From: M3007 sp046329435
GTDB taxonomy: Bacteria > Bacteroidota > Bacteroidia > Chitinophagales > Saprospiraceae
Assembly: GCA_046329435.1 (NCBI GenBank)
Contig: JAXLUR010000007.1
Span: forward strand, 310,001 to 374,000
Length of the DNA stretch: 64,000 bases
Reading direction: 5' to 3'
Shown here: one piece after another, positions 25,807 through 32,126 of the stretch
Layout: the number at the start of each line of letters is the position of its first letter
Position numbering within the stretch: position 1 is the first letter of the stretch
The notes under the pieces: generated by a model
Database searches by the model: none
Told to the model about the DNA's origin: nothing
Seen by the model: the letters and a program-made list of their open reading frames with translations, nothing else
Translations under genes and position numbers: made by a program

Positions 25807-26460
25807 TTGGCATTAAAACCTTCCTATCCTTCCCGGCCGGGTGGTAACCGGCCCGGAGGCAACCGGCCCGGAGGCGGTGGCCGCCCTTACGACCGCCGTT
25901 TCCCGCAAGCGCCCGAACACAACATCAACGAATACATTCGCGCACCGGAGGTGCGACTGGTTGGCGACAACCTGACAGAAATCAGCGATGCCGTAGGGCA
26001 AAAAGTTGAGTCGGGCATTTATTCCACCGGTACCTTGCGGCGCTGGGCCGAAGAAATGGGGCTTGACGTGGTCGAAATCACACCGAACGCCGAACCGCCG
26101 GTCGTACGCATCACCGACTACAACAAGTTTCTGTATCAAAAGAAAAAACGCGAAAAGGAACTGAAAGCCAATGCGGTCAAGCAGGAACTGAAAGAAATTC
26201 GTTTTGGCCCGGAAACTGGCGAGCACGACTTTGAGTTCAAACTTCGGCATGCCAAAAACTTCCTGACCGAAGGCAACAAGGTAAAGGCTTACGTGCAGTT
26301 TCGCGGCCGCGCAATCATGTTCAAAGACCGCGGCGAACTGTTGCTCCTGCGCTTTATCAAGGAACTCGAAGAACTGGGCGCTGCCGAACAACTACCCAAG
26401 CTGGAAGGCAAGCGGATGATGGTGATTCTCGCTCCGAAGAAAGGAGCGGCCAAAAAATAA
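25807..26460 (+). CDS. infC: Translation initiation factor IF-3
   Basis: 217 residues. IF-3 binds the 30S subunit and rejects wrong start codons. The IF-3 N domain (VRLVGDNL, WAEEMGLDVVEITPNAEPPVVRITDYNKFLY) and C domain (KEIRFGPETGEHDFEFKLRHAKNFL, VKAYVQFRGRAIMFKDRG) are complete. An N-terminal extension of about 38 residues is rich in Arg, Gly and Pro and contains a 15-base tandem repeat (RPGGN). The start is TTG, with no ATG in frame upstream; unusual infC start codons allow IF-3 to repress its own synthesis in other bacteria (AUU in E. coli), and the same is plausible here. First gene of infC-rpmI-rplT. Confidence 0.95.
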   Translation: MALKPSYPSRPGGNRPGGNRPGGGGRPYDRRFPQAPEHNINEYIRAPEVRLVGDNLTEISDAVGQKVESGIYSTGTLRRWAEEMGLDVVEITPNAEPPVVRITDYNKFLYQKKKREKELKANAVKQELKEIRFGPETGEHDFEFKLRHAKNFLTEGNKVKAYVQFRGRAIMFKDRGELLLLRFIKELEELGAAEQLPKLEGKRMMVILAPKKGAAKK

Positions 26461-26474
26461 CAAGCCGAAGGCAG

Positions 26475-26538
26475 TGGCGGCTGGCGGGTATTTCTCGCCC
26501 GGGTTGCTCCGGAGCGAGGTGCATGTTACCTGCCGCCA
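26475..26538 (+). other. Structured spacer between infC and rpmI
   Basis: TGGCGGC (26475-26481) can pair with GCCGCCA (26532-26538), enclosing GGCG/CGCC (26483-26486 with 26496-26499) and the palindrome GCTCCGGAGC (26506-26515). It may be an operon control element or only GC-rich spacer. Confidence 0.3.
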
Positions 26539-26577
26539 TTCGCAGCCGACTCCGGCCAACTTTTTTCCCTGCATTCT

Positions 26578-26607
26578 TTTGTCATTCGCCGGGAGCGGTT
26601 ACCTTTG
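26578..26607 (+). promoter_or_regulatory. Predicted promoter of rpmI-rplT
   Basis: TTTG (26578-26581), 18 bases, then TACCTTTG (26600-26607): both elements match the Bacteroidota sigma-A consensus at close to normal spacing. The leader to the rpmI ATG would be about 25 bases. It allows rpmI-rplT expression independent of infC. Confidence 0.65.
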
Positions 26608-26637
26608 CGCTCCATTTTCAAAAAATACTGATTTATC

Positions 26638-26832
26638 ATGCCGAAAATGAAAACCCACTCCAGCGCCAAGAAGCGTTTCAAGGTGACTGGCACGGGTAAA
26701 ATCAAGCGCAATCGGGCCCGTATGCGCCACCTGATGCGCAAAAAAACGACCAAAGCCAAGCGCCACCTGCGCAACGGAGTGATTGTAGATCAATCCGAGC
26801 ACGCACGTATCGAGCGCCTGTTGGCTATGTGA
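26638..26832 (+). CDS. rpmI: 50S ribosomal protein L35
   Basis: 64 residues, normal length. Highly basic with the family signature MPKMKTHSSAKKRFKVTGTG and the RHLRNG segment near the C-terminus. It sits on the large subunit. Encoded between infC and rplT in the order conserved across bacteria, with its own predicted promoter upstream. Confidence 0.97.
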   Translation: MPKMKTHSSAKKRFKVTGTGKIKRNRARMRHLMRKKTTKAKRHLRNGVIVDQSEHARIERLLAM

Positions 26833-26846
26833 TCCAACGCGCATAA

Positions 26847-26864
26847 GTCCCGTTCGGACGGGGC
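26847..26864 (+). other. Stable small hairpin between rpmI and rplT
   Basis: GTCCCGT and ACGGGGC close a TCGG loop (seven pairs, one G-T). The run TTATTTTTTAAC comes about ten bases later. It may be a weak terminator or a control site for L20, which represses its operon through RNA binding in other bacteria. Confidence 0.4.
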
Positions 26865-26959
26865 TTGTTCAAACCTTATTTTTTAACGAGAATTCCGGAA
26901 AAAGCATTTGCCGGCGCTGAACGCCTCAAATCCCGGAATTGCACTAAAAAAATTCGCTC

Positions 26960-27310
26960 ATGCCAAGAGCTACCAACAACCCGGCCAGCCGCGCCCGCCG
27001 GAAAAGAATCATGCTCGCCGCCCGCGGTTATTTCGGCGCGCGTTCCAAAGTTTACACTGTCGCCAAAAATACCCTTGAAAAAGGCTGGCAGTACGCTTTC
27101 CGTGACCGGAAGTACAAAAAACGTGTGTACCGCCGCCTCTGGATCGCCCGTATCAATGCCGCAACGCGTTCGCAAGGCATTACCTACAGCCGCTTTATTT
27201 ACGCCCTGGGCGAAAAAGGCATCGCATTGAACCGCAAGGCTTTGGCCGATCTGGCCCTCAACCACCCGGCAACGTTCAAAGCCATTGTCGAATCGGTGAA
27301 AAACAAATAA
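26960..27310 (+). CDS. rplT: 50S ribosomal protein L20
   Basis: 116 residues, normal length. The typical N-terminal basic arm (MPRATNNPASRARRKRIM) and the globular part with RDRKYKKRVYRRLWIARINAA are intact. L20 is needed for early 23S rRNA folding and, in E. coli and Bacillus, represses its own operon. It is the last gene of the infC-rpmI-rplT operon and is followed by a terminator. Confidence 0.97.
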   Translation: MPRATNNPASRARRKRIMLAARGYFGARSKVYTVAKNTLEKGWQYAFRDRKYKKRVYRRLWIARINAATRSQGITYSRFIYALGEKGIALNRKALADLALNHPATFKAIVESVKNK

Positions 27311-27355
27311 GAAGCCGTTGCCGGGTTTGTCCCGGCCTTGCGGCTACCCATTCAG

Positions 27356-27392
27356 GCGGGCCCTCCTGTGTTTCAGGATGGCCCGCTTTTTT
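27356..27392 (+). terminator. Intrinsic terminator of the rplT operon
   Basis: GCGGGCC pairs with GGCCCGC, with an inner CCTG/CAGG, followed by six T. Confidence 0.92.
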
Positions 27393-27527
27393 ATGAACCT
27401 TTGCAACAGGAAAAATACTTTTTTGACAAATCCCCTTTATTTGTTGCGCTCCAATCGGAGAATTACCGGAACTTCGGCTTCTGTTTCCAAACCGATTAAA
27501 CATTTACCTTACAACTTGCTTTACCCT

Positions 27528-28313
27528 ATGAAAAAAGCGCTACTCTTCTTTGTTCTGCTCTTTACCGCAGGTTTTGTTTCTGCCCAGGACTGTCAGGTGG
27601 ATTCCAGCCTCCTGCAAACCGGCGGCTTGCTTTCTCCTATACCCTATTCCGATCAGAATCCGCAATACAATCTCGCCGTAGCTTGTGTCGGGTCGGCTTA
27701 CAACCAATCGGTTACTGTCAATGTGCCGGCTACTTTTTCCGGTTTCCCGATCGATAGCGTGGGCATCGCCGCTTCGGGCGCCATCGGCAACCTGCCCGCC
27801 GGCCTTCAGTACACCTGCGAGCCGCCGAACTGCATTTTTTATCCGGGTACGCTCGGCTGCATCCTGATGTACGGAACACCCAGCGCATCCAACCCTGCTC
27901 CCGATACCCTCGATCTTACCATTACCGCGACGGTTTATACCCCGCTGATCGATATTCCGATCGGCTTCCCCGGTCAGGCTGCCCCGGGCAACCACTATTA
28001 CCTGATCCTCAACCAGGCAGGCAATTGCTCCAGCGCAGCAACCGAACCTGCCGGCGTCATCAGCAGCCTGAAAAGCGCTCCCAACCCGTTCGGCGTTCAA
28101 ACGACCATCGAAGTCGTGTCCGCAGAAGCCGGCCAGTTCCAGTTCGAAGTATTCGATCTGCTCGGCCAGCGCGTTTTCTTTGAAAATGTGCGCCTCGTGG
28201 AAGGCTCCAACACCTTTACCTTTGATGCCGGCGACCTCGCCAACGGCTCCTACTTCTACAGCATCGGCAATGGCCAGGGTAAAATGTCGAAGATGTTTGT
28301 CGTTGCACGATAA
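27528..28313 (+). CDS. T9SS-secreted protein of unknown function
   Basis: 261 residues from the ATG that opens the signal peptide (MKKALLFFVLLFTAGFVSAQ). A domain of about 160 residues rich in Pro, Gly and Cys carries LPAGLQYTCEP, GCILMYGTP and LDLTITATV; the same block pattern appears in the next gene (LPPGLNWQP, GCIRICGTP, FVLTVKLKATV), so the two share a domain. The C-terminus is a T9SS sorting domain (SAPNPFGVQTTIEV, GSYFYSIG). A putative Ig-like fold with disulfides is my inference. The open frame extends upstream into the rplT terminator, so the later ATG is preferred. Confidence 0.82.
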   Translation: MKKALLFFVLLFTAGFVSAQDCQVDSSLLQTGGLLSPIPYSDQNPQYNLAVACVGSAYNQSVTVNVPATFSGFPIDSVGIAASGAIGNLPAGLQYTCEPPNCIFYPGTLGCILMYGTPSASNPAPDTLDLTITATVYTPLIDIPIGFPGQAAPGNHYYLILNQAGNCSSAATEPAGVISSLKSAPNPFGVQTTIEVVSAEAGQFQFEVFDLLGQRVFFENVRLVEGSNTFTFDAGDLANGSYFYSIGNGQGKMSKMFVVAR

Positions 28314-28326
28314 ACTTTTCTGACCT

Positions 28327-28372
28327 GATGAATGGTGGATAATTCAGATCCTGAAATTATTCACCATTCATC
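28327..28372. repeat. Near-perfect 21-bp inverted repeat
   Basis: The left arm (28327-28347, starts GATGAATGGTGG) and right arm (28351-28372, ends CACCATTCATC) pair along their whole length with one bulged base and a three-base loop. No T-run follows. It could be a terminator hairpin or a small mobile repeat remnant. Confidence 0.6.
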
Positions 28373-28490
28373 ATTTATGACTTTATTATTTAATCCTGTT
28401 TGGTCTTGTGAAAAGCTGTTGCCGTCTTCGGACAGATTGTCCCCTCTCCTCTTTTGCAACATATTTTCTCACGAACCACCCCCGTTGCTT

Positions 28491-30299
28491 ATGCGACAAA
28501 TTGCGCTTTCCCTTTTGCTGGGCTTGCTAGCGGCGACCCCGATTTTTGCACAAATAGGATGCCCCGGATGCCAAACCAGCCTGCCTGCACTGCCTGCCGA
28601 CACCCTTTATCTTCAAAATTTGCCAGACGGCGAACAAGGGCAGACCTACGATCACGACATCTCTTTTCGCGTACCCAAAACGACCACACCTGTCAATGCT
28701 GTGGACAGTGTGACGCCGCCCGGCCTGCCTATTTCCAAAATTGAGATCGTATCGCTGGAAGGGCTACCGCCCGGCCTCAACTGGCAACCCAGTCAGTGGT
28801 CATTTCAGACCGACAGCGAAACCGACGGTTGTATTCGCATATGCGGCACGCCGGAAGTTGCCGATTCGTTCGTGCTGACTGTCAAACTGAAAGCGACGGT
28901 CTTTATCATCACTCAGGAAGCCAGTTTCCCAATGTCGTTGTACATCGCCCCGCCGACCGTGAGCAACGACGGGTTTTCCATGGCGAATTACACGGGATGC
29001 GGCAGCACCACGGTCTCGTTTACCAATAACCACCCCTCGGGTGGCAATCCGGAATATTCCTACACCTGGGATTTCGGCGATGGCACCACCTACGACGGCG
29101 AAAACCCGCCCCCGCATACCTACAATATGCCGGGAGTATATCCCGTCAACTATTACGCGGCTATCGATACCGGGCGTTATGTGCTGCAAAGCGCCACAGT
29201 GATCGATGTGGATTGCGTCGATCAGTTGGGCCTCGGCGCTCCCGACCTTTATTTGCTGGTCAAAGGCCCCGATGGTCAGCTGCTGTTCGACTCCTCGCCC
29301 GATGTGGAAAATACTTCACTGCCCTTCACTTTTCCGATTGGCCAGGCGCTCGATGCCGGCAACTATACCATCGAAGTATGGGACGAAGACTCTGGTTTGA
29401 AAGGCAGCGATGACCCTTGCGGTACGGTGTCGTTCAATTATTTGAGCAATGACACGCTGGTTGCCGGGGGCTTTGAAATTGCGCTGGTTATCACCAAGCC
29501 GGTGACCGAAGTCTTTTCCGTGGATACGGTATGGGTGTACGAACAGCCTACGACCCCGACAATCGGGGCGCCGAACGGTTTGTCCAATTGTACCGGAAAT
29601 CCGACGCTGCTGCTCGAATCATCTTCTCCTGACAACAATCAGTGGCTGCTCGACGGCGAGCCGATTTCCGGGGCGTCGGCAGCAACGTATGTGCCGCAAA
29701 CCACGGGGTATTACCAGGTTCAGGTAAGCAACGCCGAGGGCTGTAAAGCCGTGTCGGACAGTGTGTTGGCAGGGCTGTACACTCCGCCGTTAGAGCCGGT
29801 GTTCGGGAATCAGCTGAACCTGCTCTATTTGCTCGATTCAACCGATGTTCCTGCATCCTATGACTTTCAGTGGTTCCTTTCCGGCGTTCCGATCCAGGGG
29901 GAGACTGGCTGGTCTGTTTGCGCCGCTGAAAGCGGCGTTTATGGATTGGTAGTAACCGATTTGAACACTGGCTGCTCCAATTTTTATGCTGAATCGGTCA
30001 CCTACGACCCGAATTATCCCGATTGCATCAGCGGCACCCACGAGGCGCCGGTTACTCCGCTCGGGATTTTTCCCAACCCGGCTAAAACAGAAGCCACCCT
30101 GCAATGGACTTCGACGAGCGGTAACCCTGCCGTTTTGCGCCTGTTTGACGCTTCGGGCCGCCTGCTGAAACAGAAGGCAGTTCCGGGTAACGTTCTTTCC
30201 TGCACGATTTCCTGCGATGGACTGGCCCCCGGTGTTTATACCCTGTCACTGCGTTGCGAACAAGGCCTGTATGTAGGCCGACTGGTCATCATGCAGTAA
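28491..30299 (+). CDS. T9SS-secreted protein with PKD domain
   Basis: 602 residues from the ATG that opens the signal peptide (MRQIALSLLLGLLAATPIFA). Residues about 25-170 match the domain of the preceding gene (LPPGLNWQP, GCIRICGTP). A PKD domain follows (YTWDFGDGTTYDG, YNMPGVYPVNYYA), then a region with DGQLLFDSSPDVE and YTIEVWDEDSG, then Ig-like segments (NNQWLLDGEPISGASAATY). The T9SS sorting domain is at the end (GIFPNPAKTEATLQW, PGVYTLSLR). Probably a surface adhesin or binding protein. The frame is open upstream into the inverted repeat, which does not look coding. A terminator follows. Confidence 0.85.
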   Translation: MRQIALSLLLGLLAATPIFAQIGCPGCQTSLPALPADTLYLQNLPDGEQGQTYDHDISFRVPKTTTPVNAVDSVTPPGLPISKIEIVSLEGLPPGLNWQPSQWSFQTDSETDGCIRICGTPEVADSFVLTVKLKATVFIITQEASFPMSLYIAPPTVSNDGFSMANYTGCGSTTVSFTNNHPSGGNPEYSYTWDFGDGTTYDGENPPPHTYNMPGVYPVNYYAAIDTGRYVLQSATVIDVDCVDQLGLGAPDLYLLVKGPDGQLLFDSSPDVENTSLPFTFPIGQALDAGNYTIEVWDEDSGLKGSDDPCGTVSFNYLSNDTLVAGGFEIALVITKPVTEVFSVDTVWVYEQPTTPTIGAPNGLSNCTGNPTLLLESSSPDNNQWLLDGEPISGASAATYVPQTTGYYQVQVSNAEGCKAVSDSVLAGLYTPPLEPVFGNQLNLLYLLDSTDVPASYDFQWFLSGVPIQGETGWSVCAAESGVYGLVVTDLNTGCSNFYAESVTYDPNYPDCISGTHEAPVTPLGIFPNPAKTEATLQWTSTSGNPAVLRLFDASGRLLKQKAVPGNVLSCTISCDGLAPGVYTLSLRCEQGLYVGRLVIMQ

Positions 30300-30323
30300 A
30301 AAAACACCGCATCGGAAAAAACG

Positions 30324-30361
30324 AAGAGCCGCCCTGTCGAACAGAGCGGCTCTTGTTTTTT
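30324..30361 (+). terminator. Intrinsic terminator after the PKD protein gene
   Basis: AAGAGCCGC pairs perfectly with GCGGCTCTT, with an inner CTGT/ACAG, followed by G and a run of T. The T-run is on the plus strand, so it serves the 28491 gene. Confidence 0.9.
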
Positions 30362-30381
30362 TATGAATTGTGGCAATCGAC

Positions 30382-31992
30382 TTAGTCGAACATCACGATT
30401 TTAGTCATAAAGCCTTCCTTGAAACTGACCTTGATGACATAAAGGCCTGAGACAAGACCGTTTCGCTCAATCGTAAAGTTGTTGGCGTTTACGTTGTTGT
30501 GCAGCTGAACGAGGCGGCCGGTTCGGTCGTACACCTGGATAGCGAGCATTGGGTGTTCCATTTCGCTGGTCAGGCGGATTTCGCTGCTGGCCGGGTTCGG
30601 CGCTGCGTTGAGTGCAATGTTTTGGGCCTGCGGTTCATTTTGACCCACTACGGCGTCGATGCATTCCTGGAGACCCAGGGCGAAGCAAGCGCGAGGAGCA
30701 TAGAAACGCATTACCGTATCAACGTACGAGATGGCAACGGCTTTGTCGTTGTTGCAGGTAGCCGGAGCGGCGGGCACGAAGCTGGTCCATTCCCAGGGGG
30801 CTGTGGTAGCAGGCGGGTTGCCCGGCTGGAGGAAAGGATAGAGGCCCGGGGTCGGGTCTGATACATCGACGTTGCCCGGCTGAAGCAGCGGGGAATTGGC
30901 AAATGCGAGCTCTTGTTCGGCGGTCAGGTCGAATACGACACCTGCATCAATGAACGAAGTATTGTTGCCGTATGCTTCGGCTTTTTGCTGCGCGAAGTAG
31001 CTGCCTACTACGCGTACTACCTGAAGCGGCGTACCCGGCACGTTTACGATACCTTCATTGTAGGGAGCGTAATTGTCGGTCGGTACGTGGTAGGAAATCA
31101 TCGGCGGCTGGCCGGGGCTCAACCAGGTCGAGTCGCCGACTGCGCCGGCCATGTTGACACAAAGCTGGAAGTCGGAGGAATAGCCTACGTGGTTGGGATA
31201 GCACAGCGTATCGAGGCCGTTGGGCGCCGAAGCGTTGGGAACCTGACCCACGCTGGTGCCATAGATGTCGCCGTTGACCGGCTCGATGATCATCGGGATC
31301 GGCGGCGTGTTCGGGTTTTGGTCGTGGTCCCAAACGAACTTGCCACCCGAGGCGGTCGGGATTTTGAGGTAATTGTCGAGGGCTGCAGTATTCAGCGTGA
31401 TGTAACCGCCTGTGCCCTGACCCCAAAGCACAATTTTGTCGGGATCAATGCCCCAGGGGTTGCCGGCTTCTGCAACGGTTTTGCGGAAATAGCGAATGGC
31501 CGTGCGAGCATCCTGAATGCCGCGGTATACAGCATTGATCAGGGCATAGCGGCGATCAACGTCGGTGGGAGCCAGGGGGTTCCAGCCGAGGCGGTAATCG
31601 ACAGAGGCCACTACGTAACCCATGCTCGCCAGGCGGTGAGCTGCTTCCACGGGGAAAGAGTCGGTACGCGTACCGCCGCAAGAGCCGTTAAAGCCGCCCT
31701 GGGTGGGGTTGGAAGGGTTGTAGAAGGGCAGGAAGTTGCCGGTGTGGAAGATCAGTACCAGGGGGCGGTTGGTGGCCGTATCGCCTTCGGGACGGTACAC
31801 GTCAAGTTTCAACGCTTCCGGAACGGCCTGACCCAACACGGTGTAGTATAGCACCGTGGCATTGACGCCGTACACGATCCCGCCGTCTTTGGTCACGTTG
31901 TCGAACACGGGCTGCAGATAACGGGTTTGTGCCGTGATCATACCAGAGGCGAAGCTGGCAATCAGCAGAAGAAGTACAGGTAATTTTTTCAT
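30382..31992 (-). CDS. T9SS-secreted alpha/beta-hydrolase-fold protein with Gly at the nucleophile site
   Basis: 536 residues from the ATG that opens the signal peptide (MKKLPVLLLLIASFASGMITA). The fold is that of carboxylesterases: LDVYRPEG, RPLVLIFHTGN (oxyanion strand), GYVVASVDYRLGWNP, IQDARTAIRYFRK and DPDKIVLWGQGTGGY. In active relatives the last motif is G-x-S-x-G with a nucleophilic Ser; here the position (193) is Gly in GQGTG. It may thus be a binding protein or use another residue. The T9SS sorting domain is at the end (AAPNPASSEIRLTS, SGLYVIKVSF). It lies downstream of the TonB-dependent receptor gene on the same strand, suggesting a common substrate. Confidence 0.85.
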   Translation of the reverse strand: MKKLPVLLLLIASFASGMITAQTRYLQPVFDNVTKDGGIVYGVNATVLYYTVLGQAVPEALKLDVYRPEGDTATNRPLVLIFHTGNFLPFYNPSNPTQGGFNGSCGGTRTDSFPVEAAHRLASMGYVVASVDYRLGWNPLAPTDVDRRYALINAVYRGIQDARTAIRYFRKTVAEAGNPWGIDPDKIVLWGQGTGGYITLNTAALDNYLKIPTASGGKFVWDHDQNPNTPPIPMIIEPVNGDIYGTSVGQVPNASAPNGLDTLCYPNHVGYSSDFQLCVNMAGAVGDSTWLSPGQPPMISYHVPTDNYAPYNEGIVNVPGTPLQVVRVVGSYFAQQKAEAYGNNTSFIDAGVVFDLTAEQELAFANSPLLQPGNVDVSDPTPGLYPFLQPGNPPATTAPWEWTSFVPAAPATCNNDKAVAISYVDTVMRFYAPRACFALGLQECIDAVVGQNEPQAQNIALNAAPNPASSEIRLTSEMEHPMLAIQVYDRTGRLVQLHNNVNANNFTIERNGLVSGLYVIKVSFKEGFMTKIVMFD

Positions 31993-32044
31993 TGTCAGAG
32001 GATTGTGATGTAGAATGGTTGGTTGCAATGAATGTTGATTACAG

Positions 32045-32112
32045 TTGTTAAGGGTTGATGAGGGTTGATAATGGACAGTTCAGCCTTTATCAACCCCTGT
32101 TAACCTTGACAA
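32045..32112. repeat. Extended inverted repeat between receptor and hydrolase genes
   Basis: GGGTTGATAA (32062-32071) pairs perfectly with TTATCAACCC (32087-32096); outer TTGTTAAGG/CCTTGACAA pairs with one mismatch. It may terminate or attenuate transcription from the receptor gene into the hydrolase gene. Confidence 0.5.
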
Positions 32113-32126
32113 TCTTTCACAAATAA

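Noticed and set aside
25840..25885. Short tandem GC-rich repeat possibly marking a CRISPR or mobile element
   Set aside because: It is a 15-base in-frame repeat coding for RPGGN units of the IF-3 extension; there are no spacers.
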